Source: Acuticoccus kalidii
Lineage (GTDB): Bacteria; Pseudomonadota; Alphaproteobacteria; Rhizobiales; Amorphaceae
Direction of reading: 5' to 3'
DNA: 64,000 bases
Assembly: GCF_021556395.1 (NCBI RefSeq)
Contig: NZ_JAKGCS010000036.1
Location: 496,001-560,000, forward strand
Part shown: positions 57,100-64,000 of the stretch, in pieces
How positions within the stretch are numbered: the stretch's first letter is position 1
Layout of the letters: every line of letters starts with the position of its first letter
Notes under the pieces: model-generated
The model's input: only the letters and a program-made list of their open reading frames with translations
Database searches by the model: none
Told to the model about the DNA's origin: nothing
Position numbers and translations under genes: made by a program

Positions 57100-57396
57100 G
57101 GAACTCCTCCCTCAGTGCTCGCTGTGCGAGTCTATGATTCGTCCACTCCGAACGGTAGCCCGCTGCATGGATTGCACCCATGCTTACTGACGCATCCGAC
57201 ACTTCGACCCAGCCCATCACCGTGCGGCGCTGGGATCGAAGCGGTTGATCTGGTGTGAGCGCGTCCGCCGGAATGGCGCGTGATCAATTCGGTTCCTGGC
57301 AATTGTGTCGGTGCAATTCGAGATCGGTGCAATTCGGGTCGGCGGAGCGGGCCGACCGAAAGGCCGCCCCGCATCGTTCGTGTCGAATATCCGTCG
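57100..57396 (-). other. 297-base spacer between phaA and phbB with a 13-bp direct repeat
   Basis: Most of this region has no supported gene. TCGGTGCAATTCG occurs twice, at 57308-57320 and 57324-57336, 16 bases apart. It could be a promoter or regulator site for phbB, since phaA and phbB are usually closer together. Confidence 0.45.
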
Positions 57397-58581
57397 TTAC
57401 TGCATGTTCTCCACGCACATCGCGACGCCCATGCCGCCGCCGATGCACAGCGTGGCGAGGCCGCGCTTGGCGCCGCGGCGCTTCATCTCGTAGAGCAGCG
57501 TCGTCAGAACGCGGTTGCCGGAGGCGCCGATCGGGTGGCCGATCGCGATCGCCCCGCCATTGACGTTCACGATGTCGTCGGCCCAGCCCATGTCCTTGTT
57601 GACGGCGCAGGCCTGTGCGGCGAACGCCTCGTTCGCCTCGACGAGATCGAGATCGGCGATCGACCAGCCGGCCTTCTGCAGCGCCTTCTTGGAGGCGGGG
57701 ATCGGGCCGGTGCCCATCACCTTCGGATCGACGCCCGCGGTCGCCCAGGAGACGATCTTGGCGAGCGGGGTGATGCCGCGCTTGCCGGCATTCGACTCGC
57801 TCATCAGCACCATCGCCGATGCGCCGTCATTGATCCCGGAGGCGTTGCCGGCGGTGACGGTGCCTTCCTTGTCGAAAGCGGGGCGGAGCTTGGCGACATT
57901 ATCGAGCGTCGCGCCGTGGCGGATATATTCGTCATCCTCGACGATGGTGTCGCCCTTGCGGCCCTTCACCGTGACGGGGACGATCTCGTCCTTGAAGCGG
58001 CCGGCCTTCTGCGCCGCCTCGGCCTTGTTCTGTGAGGCGACGGCGAAGGTGTCCTGCTGCTCGCGGGTGATCTGCCACTCACGGGCGACATTCTCGGCCG
58101 TGTTGCCCATGTGGTAACCGTTGAAATGGTCCCACAGGCCGTCTTTGATCATGGTGTCGATCATCTTGAGATCGCCCATCTTCTGGCCGGCGCGCAGATA
58201 GGCCGCGTGCGGGGAGAGCGTCATGTTCTCCTGTCCGCCGGCGACGATGATGTCGGCATCGCCGGTCTCGATCTGCTGCATGCCGATGCAGACCGAGCGC
58301 AGACCCGAGCCGCACACCTGATTGAGCGTCCAGGCGGTCGATTCCTTCGGGATTCCGGCGAAGATCGCGGCCTGGCGCGCGGGGTTCATGCCGGCGGTCG
58401 CGGTGAGGACCTGGCCGAGAATGACTTCGTTCACTTCGTCCGCCGAGACGCCCGCGCGCTCGAGCGCACCCTTGATGGCGACCGCACCCAGATCGGCCGC
58501 CGGGGTGGTGGCGAACGCCCCGTTGAAGGCGCCGACCGGGGTCCGCGCCGCGCTTGCGATCACCACGCTTTCGTTAGCCAT
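57397..58581 (-). CDS. phaA: Acetyl-CoA C-acetyltransferase (beta-ketothiolase)
   Basis: A 394-residue thiolase that condenses two acetyl-CoA into acetoacetyl-CoA, the first step of polyhydroxybutyrate synthesis. The nucleophile is Cys90 (NQVCGSGLR). The GHPIGASG histidine and the second cysteine in CIGGGMGVAM complete the active site. AGGAG lies before ATG 58581. It diverges from phaR. Confidence 0.96.
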   Translation of the reverse strand: MANESVVIASAARTPVGAFNGAFATTPAADLGAVAIKGALERAGVSADEVNEVILGQVLTATAGMNPARQAAIFAGIPKESTAWTLNQVCGSGLRSVCIGMQQIETGDADIIVAGGQENMTLSPHAAYLRAGQKMGDLKMIDTMIKDGLWDHFNGYHMGNTAENVAREWQITREQQDTFAVASQNKAEAAQKAGRFKDEIVPVTVKGRKGDTIVEDDEYIRHGATLDNVAKLRPAFDKEGTVTAGNASGINDGASAMVLMSESNAGKRGITPLAKIVSWATAGVDPKVMGTGPIPASKKALQKAGWSIADLDLVEANEAFAAQACAVNKDMGWADDIVNVNGGAIAIGHPIGASGNRVLTTLLYEMKRRGAKRGLATLCIGGGMGVAMCVENMQ

Positions 58582-58815
58582 GGCTTGCTCCTCGATAAAC
58601 CGGCAACGGCGATCCGCGCCATTGCCTTAGGTTGTCGTCGACTACAGACCCCGCGCCTTTGCGGTGTCAACCGACCGATTTTGCATCATGCGTGTTCGCA
58701 AATGCAGCAACTCGTCTAGCGTTTGTCGAATTTTAGTCCTAGTCTGAATCACGCGTGAGCCAGCGGTGCCGCGCCGCTCGCGTTGGGAACCGAACTCATA
58801 GACTTAGAGGTGGGC
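58582..58815. promoter_or_regulatory. Divergent promoter region phaA / phaR
   Basis: This 234-base region contains TGCAT (58682-58686) and ATGCA (58702-58706) in inverted orientation within a stretch rich in TGC/GCA. PhaR regulators bind GC-rich TGC-type sites, so this is a candidate operator. AGAGG precedes the phaR ATG. Confidence 0.45.
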
Positions 58816-59511
58816 ATGCCGAGCGAAAAGCCTTCGACGGTGATCAAAAAGTATGCCAACCGGCGACTTTATCACACTGGTACAAGTGCGTATGTCACGC
58901 TCGAAGACCTGGCCGATATGGTGCGTCGTGGTGAAGAATTCGTCGTTCATGACGCGAAGACTGGGGAAGACATTACTCGAGGTGTACTCGGGCAAATCAT
59001 ATTCGACGCCGAGAGTCGCGGGTCTGGTTTGTTGCCGATCGCCTTCCTGCGGCAGCTGATTACGCTTTATGGCGGCCACATGCAGGCGATCGTTCCGACC
59101 TATCTGGAGCACTCGCTCGCCTCGTTCGCCCGCGATCAGGAAAAGCTCCGCAAGCAGGTGAACGAAGCTCTCGGGACGCAGGCCTTTACCGCGGTCGAGG
59201 AGCAAGTGCGGCGCAATATGGACATGTTCCAGCGCTCGATGCGCATGTTCATGCCCTTCGCGCGGGACAGCGAGCCCGCCGCCGCCGCACCGCAACACGC
59301 CGAGGGCCTCGCCGACGATGTCGCTGCGCTGCGGCAAGAGCTCGCCTCGATGCAGGCGCGTATCGATGCCCTCGCCAAGCCCCGGCCGGTCCCGTCGCCT
59401 CCCGTCGCCGATGCCGGGGGCGACAGCGCGACGCCGGCCGCCGAGAGCGATGACGGCTTCGAGGACGATGGCTTCATCCAAGAGCCGCTGAAGAAATCCG
59501 GCGGCGAATAA
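58816..59511 (+). CDS. phaR: Polyhydroxyalkanoate synthesis repressor PhaR
   Basis: A 231-residue repressor that senses PHB granules. The N-terminal PHB/PHA accumulation regulator DNA-binding domain is KYANRRLYHTGTSAYVTLEDLADMVRRG (shown in short pieces: IKKYANRRLY and VTLEDLADM). A helical PHB-binding region follows (about 65-150), then a proline-rich acidic tail. ATG 58816 is used, with AGAGGTGGG upstream; a TTG at 58783 gives an 11-residue extension without similarity. Confidence 0.94.
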   Translation: MPSEKPSTVIKKYANRRLYHTGTSAYVTLEDLADMVRRGEEFVVHDAKTGEDITRGVLGQIIFDAESRGSGLLPIAFLRQLITLYGGHMQAIVPTYLEHSLASFARDQEKLRKQVNEALGTQAFTAVEEQVRRNMDMFQRSMRMFMPFARDSEPAAAAPQHAEGLADDVAALRQELASMQARIDALAKPRPVPSPPVADAGGDSATPAAESDDGFEDDGFIQEPLKKSGGE

Positions 59512-59516
59512 GAAAA

Positions 59517-59538
59517 GCGCGGGGATTGCTCCCCGCGC
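59517..59538. terminator. Bidirectional terminator between phaR and membrane protein gene
   Basis: A 9-bp stem, GCGCGGGGA (59517-59525) with TCCCCGCGC (59530-59538), loop TTGC. On the minus strand it is followed by TTTTCTT, a good terminator for the membrane protein gene. It lies 6 bases past the phaR stop and may also end that transcript. Confidence 0.8.
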
Positions 59539-59568
59539 CTCATGGGTGGTCCGCGACGACGGAGCCGC

Positions 59569-60009
59569 TCAATCGTCCGGGACGGCGTCCATGGTCGAAT
59601 GCGAGGCGACCATCGAGATCGAGACCGTCGCCAACGTGTCGACCAGCGCAATCACCGTGAGGATGAAGAAGGTCGACGTGCCGGCGAAATCGACCGTCAG
59701 GAACAAGATGATATAGACGCACAGCACCAGAACCATGATCATGTTGCCAAGGATCGTGGTCTTGCTGGTGCTCGCCGTCTTCAACAGGCTGAACAGCACG
59801 AAGACGATCGCGATCGTAATCAGCAGATCGCCATAGGACAGCGCCCAATTCTGCCCCGATACGAGCGTGAAGCTGAGGACCGCCTCGCTCCAGAACGGAT
59901 GCAGCGCCACCTGGCCGGGCTCAACGACATAATTGGCGTGGTCGTAGAGGAAGAGGGCGGCCAGGACGTAGAGAATGAGCGGAATGATCGTGAACGGAAA
60001 GAAGCCCAT
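59569..60009 (-). CDS. Small four-helix membrane protein of unknown function
   Basis: A 146-residue protein with four predicted membrane helices (near 2-21, 60-78, 90-110 and 112-132). A W/H-rich loop lies between the first two (HPFWSEAV, QNWALSYGD). I do not recognise a characterised family; relatives appear annotated only as hypothetical in alphaproteobacteria. ATG 60009 is used. GAGGG sits 9 bases upstream, with its first bases inside a long inverted repeat at 60022-60070. It lies downstream of rpmF on the same strand and may share its transcript. Confidence 0.78.
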   Translation of the reverse strand: MGFFPFTIIPLILYVLAALFLYDHANYVVEPGQVALHPFWSEAVLSFTLVSGQNWALSYGDLLITIAIVFVLFSLLKTASTSKTTILGNMIMVLVLCVYIILFLTVDFAGTSTFFILTVIALVDTLATVSISMVASHSTMDAVPDD

Positions 60010-60021
60010 CAGTCGCGGCCC

Positions 60022-60070
60022 TCGATAATTGTGTGAGTTACCGGCCCGTTGTACGGGCCGCAATTATCGA
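60022..60070 (-). promoter_or_regulatory. Nested inverted repeat in the leader of the membrane protein gene
   Basis: An outer 10-bp perfect stem (TCGATAATTG 60022-60031 with CAATTATCGA 60061-60070) encloses an inner 8-bp perfect stem (CGGCCCGT 60042-60049 with ACGGGCCG 60053-60060, loop TGT) and a one-sided 10-base bulge. On the minus strand the 3' arm of the outer stem runs directly into the GAGGG of the ribosome-binding site, so the fold could affect translation. Confidence 0.75.
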
Positions 60071-60125
60071 AGTGACGAACGAGGCTTTCAGTTCCGTTCC
60101 GATTCCGATCACATTTTTAACTTGA

Positions 60126-60311
60126 TCAGTCGTCCTGCTTCACGGACAGAACCTGGCGGCCGCGATAACGCCCGGTCTTCAGGTCGATATGGTGCGGGCG
60201 CTTCAGCTCGCCCGTGTCCTTGTCTTCGGCATAGGTCGGGTTCTTCAGCGCGTCGGCAGAGCGGCGGAAACCGCGCTTCATGGGGCTGACCTTCCGCTTG
60301 GGCACGGCCAT
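60126..60311 (-). CDS. rpmF: 50S ribosomal protein L32
   Basis: A 61-residue ribosomal protein. The N-terminus MAVPKRKVSPMKRGFRRS is diagnostic, and it is the Cys-free form. ATG 60311 follows AGGAG at the right distance; the frame extends upstream without similarity. It lies between mtgA and the small membrane protein gene and away from plsX, as in other Hyphomicrobiales. Confidence 0.97.
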   Translation of the reverse strand: MAVPKRKVSPMKRGFRRSADALKNPTYAEDKDTGELKRPHHIDLKTGRYRGRQVLSVKQDD

Positions 60312-60447
60312 GATGGTATCTCCTCTTGGCGCGCGTCGGGGCGGCCTGAACGGTGAACGATGATCGGAGGCGGCGCTAGCCGCCGGACCCCGCCCTATAA
60401 TGCCGCAACGCGCCAATGGCAACGCCTCGTTATCGATTGCGGCCCAT

Positions 60448-61128
60448 TCAAGGGCGAATGTTGGATGGAAGACAGGTAAAGACCCACGGCGCGCGTTCAA
60501 GCTCCCGATTGACGTGTTGGATCACCGCACGATGGCGCCGACCGGGATTGCGGGGATCGCGGGCGCCCGGCGCCGGCAGGATGGTCGCGAGGGCGACGGC
60601 CTGTTCGCGACTGAGGCGGGCGGCCGGGATGCCGAAATAATGTTGCGCGGCCGCCTCCGCACCGTAGATCGACGGTCCCCATTGCGCGATGTTGAGATAG
60701 ATCTCGAGGATCCGATCCTTCGAGAGGACGAGGTCCATCCAGAAGGCGAGCGGAATCTCCACCGCCTTGCGCAGATAGTCGCGCTCCGGCCACAGAAACA
60801 GATTTTTGACGACTTGCATGGTGATCGTGCTCGCGCCGCGTGGCGGCTGCCCGTCGAGGGCATCCTGCAGAACGATCCGCATCTGGGCGAGATCGACCCC
60901 CCAATGGAGGCAGAAGCGCGCGTCCTCGGCCATCACCACCGCCCGCACCAGCGTCGGCGAAATCTCCGACAGCGGACGCCAATCCTGAACCGCCGGCCGC
61001 TCTTCGGCCTGACGCCGCATGATCGGCAGCGACGGCGGATCCATGAAGCCATAGACCACCGTCAGGATGAGCGGGACGGAGATCACCGTCAGGACGGCCG
61101 CCGCGAGGGCTCGAAGAATGATGCGCAC
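60448..61128 (-). CDS. mtgA: Monofunctional biosynthetic peptidoglycan transglycosylase
   Basis: A 226-residue GT51 enzyme that polymerises lipid II into glycan strands. A membrane anchor spans about 5-25. The catalytic motif EDARFCLHWGVD carries Glu68, and the second motif STITMQVVKNLFL follows. The start is GTG 61128, since AAGGAGG lies about 4 bases upstream; an ATG at 61173 gives 15 more residues but no good ribosome-binding site. Divergent from the prenyl synthase gene. Confidence 0.94.
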   Translation of the reverse strand: MRIILRALAAAVLTVISVPLILTVVYGFMDPPSLPIMRRQAEERPAVQDWRPLSEISPTLVRAVVMAEDARFCLHWGVDLAQMRIVLQDALDGQPPRGASTITMQVVKNLFLWPERDYLRKAVEIPLAFWMDLVLSKDRILEIYLNIAQWGPSIYGAEAAAQHYFGIPAARLSREQAVALATILPAPGARDPRNPGRRHRAVIQHVNRELERAPWVFTCLPSNIRP

Positions 61129-61211
61129 GGATCCTCCTTGGCGACCGGTAAGCGTAGCCCCGATGCGGGCCATCCCCTAACATGCAATTCAAGGACAATA
61201 AGGAGGCAATG

Positions 61212-62093
61212 ATGGGCTTTGCGGAGCGTCTCGGCCATGCAGCCGCGGCAACGGACCGCGTCCTGTCAGAACGATTGGGCGAGATGCGGGCGGACGAGAG
61301 GGCGCCCGAGCGGCTGTTCGACGCGACGGATCACGCGCTCCTGGGCGGTGGCAAGCGCTTCCGGCCCTTTCTCGTCATCGAGGCGGCGCGGCTCTGCGGC
61401 GGGCCGGAGGAGCCGGCGGTGACGGTCGGCGCGGCGTTCGAGTGCCTCCACGCCTATTCGCTCGTCCATGACGACCTGCCGGCGATGGACGATGACGATA
61501 TGCGCCGCGGCCGCCCGACGGTCCACAAGGCCTATGACGAGGCGACGGCGATCCTCGTCGGCGACGGCCTCCAGGCACTCGCCTTTCAGCTCATCACCAG
61601 CCCGCCGGTGCCGGCCGAGGCGGCCGGGCCGCTCGCTTATCTTCTCGCTGTGGAAAGCGGCCATCTCGGCATGGTGGGCGGCCAATATCGCGATCTCAAC
61701 GCGATCGGCCTCGATGAACCCGGCATCCGCCTCATGCAATCGTTGAAGACCGGCGCGCTGATTCGCGGCGCGTGCGAGGCGGGGGCGATCGTCGCCGGTG
61801 CCGGCGCCGACACGCGCACCGAGCTCGCGCGGTTCGGCGCCCTCATCGGCGAAGCCTTCCAGCTTGCCGACGATCTCCTCGATATCGAGGGTTCGGCGGA
61901 GGAGACGGGCAAGCGCGTCGGCAAGGACGCCGAGTTCGGCAAGGCGACCGTGCCGGCGCTCATCGGCCTCGATGCGGCGCACAAGCGTCTCGACGCCATT
62001 GTCAGTGAGGCGGTTGCGGTGCTCGCCCCGTTCGGCGCGGCCGGGGACGTCCTTCGCGAGGCGGCACGGTTCGTCGCCGAGCGTCGTTCGTGA
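61212..62093 (+). CDS. ispA: Polyprenyl synthetase, probable farnesyl diphosphate synthase
   Basis: A 293-residue trans-prenyltransferase. The first aspartate-rich motif, DDLPAMDDDD, starts at Asp87, and the second, DDLLD, is at 220-224. The GGGKRFRP motif lies near 45-52. The residues before the first motif (LHAYSLVHDD) are typical of the C15-C20 group, so farnesyl diphosphate is the likely product, but product length is not proven. ATG 61212 follows AGGAGG with 5 bases; ATG 61182 and 61209 are less well placed. Confidence 0.92.
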   Translation: MGFAERLGHAAAATDRVLSERLGEMRADERAPERLFDATDHALLGGGKRFRPFLVIEAARLCGGPEEPAVTVGAAFECLHAYSLVHDDLPAMDDDDMRRGRPTVHKAYDEATAILVGDGLQALAFQLITSPPVPAEAAGPLAYLLAVESGHLGMVGGQYRDLNAIGLDEPGIRLMQSLKTGALIRGACEAGAIVAGAGADTRTELARFGALIGEAFQLADDLLDIEGSAEETGKRVGKDAEFGKATVPALIGLDAAHKRLDAIVSEAVAVLAPFGAAGDVLREAARFVAERRS

Positions 62094-62177
62094 AGGGCGG
62101 CTGAACGCCCCGCTCAGGAACGCTTCAGACGGCTTCCCACAATGTGAGCCCCGTTGCACCAACACGGAGTGGGAAAG

Positions 62178-62588
62178 ATGACCTTATCGACCCTGCGCTC
62201 ACTGGTCGTGGCGCTCGCCACCGCCGGGGCGGCGCTCACGCTGACGTCGCCCGCAGGCGCGGCGACGGCCACCATCGGGACGATCGAGACGCGTAGCGCC
62301 ATGCCGGCTCCGCAGGCGACGGGCGTCCAGCTCGCGCATGGACCGTCCCGCTATGACGACCGGCGCTATCGCGGCCGCGGCCACGGGCACCGCTATCATG
62401 GCGATCGCGGCCGGCATCATGGCCACCGTCCTCCGCCGCGCCGCTGGGCCCGTCCGCTGCCGCCGCCGCCGCGTTACTATCGGCGCAACGTGGTCCGCAT
62501 CGCCCCCTGCCGGGTGCGGGTGACGACGTTCACGCCGCGCGGCCGTGTCATCCGGGTGGTCAATAGCTGCGGTCCGGTCTGGCGTTGA
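62178..62588 (+). CDS. Secreted, basic hypothetical protein
   Basis: A 136-residue protein with a signal peptide (about 1-29, ending SPAGA). A low-complexity middle follows, rich in Arg, His, Gly and Tyr (RYRGRGHGHRYHGDRGRHHGH in short pieces: RGRGHGHR and HGDRGRHH), then a Pro/Tyr stretch. A short C-terminal region has two cysteines (IAPCRVRV and NSCGPV), which may form a disulfide. The family is not recognised. It is a stand-alone gene ending in a strong terminator. Confidence 0.75.
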   Translation: MTLSTLRSLVVALATAGAALTLTSPAGAATATIGTIETRSAMPAPQATGVQLAHGPSRYDDRRYRGRGHGHRYHGDRGRHHGHRPPPRRWARPLPPPPRYYRRNVVRIAPCRVRVTTFTPRGRVIRVVNSCGPVWR

Positions 62589-62620
62589 CCGGACGGCGGT
62601 CGCCCTTCGCCGAAATGAGA

Positions 62621-62648
62621 AAGGCGCCCGGTGGGCGCCTTTTCGTTT
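62621..62648 (+). terminator. Intrinsic terminator after the secreted protein gene
   Basis: AAGGCGCCC (62621-62629) pairs with GGGCGCCTT (62633-62641) around GGT, followed by TTTCGTTT. It lies between convergent genes and could also act weakly on leuC. Confidence 0.88.
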
Positions 62649-62679
62649 GTCGCTGGTCGCGCTTTGGCGGCGCGTGCGG

Positions 62680-63999
62680 CTAGAGCTTGCGCACGTCGAC
62701 GAAATGGCCGGCGATCGCAGCCGCCGCCGCCATCTGCGGCGAGACGAGGTGCGTGCGACCGCGGAAACCCTGCCGGCCCTCGAAATTGCGGTTCGAGGTG
62801 GAGGCGCAACGCTCTTCCGGCGCGAGGCGGTCGGCGTTCATGCCGAGGCACATTGAGCAGCCCGGTTCGCGCCACTCGAAGCCGGCTTCGATCAGCACCT
62901 TGTCGATGCCTTCCTGCTCGGCCTGCTGCTTCACGAGGCCGGAGCCGGGAACGACCATCCCCGACACGCCCTCGGCGATCTTGTGACCTTTGACGACGTC
63001 GGCGACGGCGCGCAGATCCTCGATCCGTCCGTTGGTGCAGGAGCCGATGAAGGCCTTGTCGATCCGGATGTCGGTCATCGGCGTGCCGGGCGTGAGGCCC
63101 ATATAAGCGAGCGCACGCTCCATCGCGCGGCGCTTGCCGGCGTCGTCGACATCGGCCGGGTTCGGCACCGTCCCATCGATCGCGACGACGGCTTCGGGCG
63201 AGGTGCCCCAGGTCACGATCGGCGGGAGGTTCGTCGCGTCGAGCGTGATCTCGCGGTCGAACACGGCGTTGGGGTCGCTCGGCAGCGAGCGCCAATAGGC
63301 GAGGGCATGCTCGAACGCGGCGCCGGAAGGGGCCTTCGGACGGCCCTTGATGTAGGCGTACGTCGTCTCGTCCGGGGCGACCATGCCGGCGCGGGCACCC
63401 GCCTCGATCGACATGTTGCAGACCGTCATCCGGCCTTCCATCGACAGGGCGCGGATCGCCTCGCCCGCATATTCGATGACGTAGCCCGTGCCGCCGGCGG
63501 TGCCGATCGTGCCGATGATCGACAGCACGATGTCCTTCGCGGTGATCCAGTGCGGCGCGGTGCCGTTCACCGTCACGCGCATGTTTTTCGCTTTGCGGGT
63601 GACGAGCGTCTGCGTCGCGAGGACGTGCTCGACCTCGGAGGTGCCGATCCCGTGCGCGAGCGCGCCGAACGCGCCGTGCGTCGAGGTGTGGCTGTCGCCG
63701 CACACGATGGTCATGCCGGGCAGGGTGAAGCCTTGCTCCGGGCCGACGATGTGGACGATGCCCTGACGGCTGTCGAGCTCGTTATAATATTCGATGCCGA
63801 AATCGACCGCATTCTGCGCCAGCGTCGACACCTGGAGAGCCGATTCGGGATCGTCGATCCCGGCGCTGCGGTCGGTGGTCGGCACATTGTGGTCGACGAC
63901 GGCCAGGGTGCGGCTCGGCGCATGAACCTTGCGGCCGGCCAGACGCAGCCCCTCGAACGCCTGCGGGCTCGTGACTTCATGTACGAGATGACGATCGAT
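62680..63999 (-). CDS. leuC: 3-isopropylmalate dehydratase large subunit (5' end cut by window edge)
   Basis: About 439 codons are visible of a normally ~470-residue [4Fe-4S] aconitase-type enzyme of leucine synthesis. The cluster cysteines are in SCTNGR and the CSMC pair. IDRHLVHEVTSPQAF is read right up to the edge, so the start lies outside. Reading from the internal ATG at 63885 alone would drop the N-terminal substrate-binding residues DHNVPTTD, so that is not the true start. LeuD is not in the window. Confidence 0.97.
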   Translation of the reverse strand: MDRHLVHEVTSPQAFEGLRLAGRKVHAPSRTLAVVDHNVPTTDRSAGIDDPESALQVSTLAQNAVDFGIEYYNELDSRQGIVHIVGPEQGFTLPGMTIVCGDSHTSTHGAFGALAHGIGTSEVEHVLATQTLVTRKAKNMRVTVNGTAPHWITAKDIVLSIIGTIGTAGGTGYVIEYAGEAIRALSMEGRMTVCNMSIEAGARAGMVAPDETTYAYIKGRPKAPSGAAFEHALAYWRSLPSDPNAVFDREITLDATNLPPIVTWGTSPEAVVAIDGTVPNPADVDDAGKRRAMERALAYMGLTPGTPMTDIRIDKAFIGSCTNGRIEDLRAVADVVKGHKIAEGVSGMVVPGSGLVKQQAEQEGIDKVLIEAGFEWREPGCSMCLGMNADRLAPEERCASTSNRNFEGRQGFRGRTHLVSPQMAAAAAIAGHFVDVRKL

Positions 64000-64000
64000 A

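Noticed and set aside
57132..57374. An 80-codon minus-strand frame in the phaA-phbB spacer
   Set aside because: No ribosome-binding site, no similarity recognised, and the composition is not that of the neighbouring genes.
62680..63885. A complete leuC starting at the internal ATG 63885
   Set aside because: The frame continues to the window edge with conserved LeuC residues, so this is an internal methionine and the gene is simply cut.

Overview
This window is a chromosomal segment from a high-GC alphaproteobacterium, most likely of the order Hyphomicrobiales (Rhizobiales). The evidence is the block rpoZ-rsh-DUF2062-acpS-lepB-rnc-era-recO-parC, the blocks glyA-nrdR-ribD-ribE-ribH-nusB-thiL and plsX-fabH-ihfA-merR, a Mg-type HemB, a K+-insensitive H+-pyrophosphatase, an LdtR/LdtP pair and a phaA-phbB/phaR set. 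The species cannot be fixed from the sequence alone. I see no tRNA, rRNA, CRISPR array, prophage or insertion sequence.

Layout. 1-3.0 kb is the tail of a capsule/polysaccharide export locus (kpsT end, kpsE-like, kpsD/wza-like). 3.1-4.6 kb holds a family 5 uracil-DNA glycosylase and a NYN-domain protein on the minus strand. 4.8-14.2 kb is a plus-strand housekeeping block: omega subunit, (p)ppGpp synthetase/hydrolase, DUF2062 membrane protein, AcpS, signal peptidase I, RNase III, Era, RecO and ParC. 14.4-19.6 kb is a minus-strand run: hemB, ilvA, an SLC13-type permease and the N-end-rule leucyl/arginyl transferase. 19.7-24.5 kb is a valine-catabolism operon (isobutyryl-CoA dehydrogenase, 3-hydroxyisobutyryl-CoA hydrolase, 3-hydroxyisobutyrate dehydrogenase) that also contains an unusual Ala/Pro-rich membrane protein. 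24.7-36.0 kb carries ldtR, ldtP, glyA, nrdR, ribDEH, nusB, thiL, an MFS permease and hppA. 36.2-37.8 kb has two small paralogous RTX Ca2+-binding proteins. 38.0-43.1 kb has bamE, divergent from a ubiquinol-cytochrome c chaperone gene, then DUF177, plsX, fabH, ihfA and a MerR-type regulator.

43.1-55.2 kb is an accessory catabolic island. A GntR/FCD regulator with two DNA-binding domains lies beside an SDR and an Ldh-family dehydrogenase. A seven-gene minus-strand operon follows: N-formylglutamate amidohydrolase-like hydrolase, TRAP transporter DctQ-DctM-DctP, a glutamine-synthetase-like ligase, an aldehyde dehydrogenase and an Fe-alcohol dehydrogenase. It diverges from an RpiR regulator across a promoter with two TTTC-N-GAAA palindromes. 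The gene set can be read as uptake, gamma-glutamylation, oxidation and amide hydrolysis of an unknown amine or amino alcohol. This is the best candidate for an undescribed pathway here.

55.4-64 kb returns to core functions: a Ca2+/Na+ antiporter, phbB, phaA and divergent phaR (polyhydroxybutyrate), a small membrane protein whose leader has a nested inverted repeat, rpmF, mtgA, ispA-type prenyl synthase, a secreted basic protein, and leuC running off the right edge.

Many long open frames on the strand opposite real genes are GC-rich shadows and are left out.
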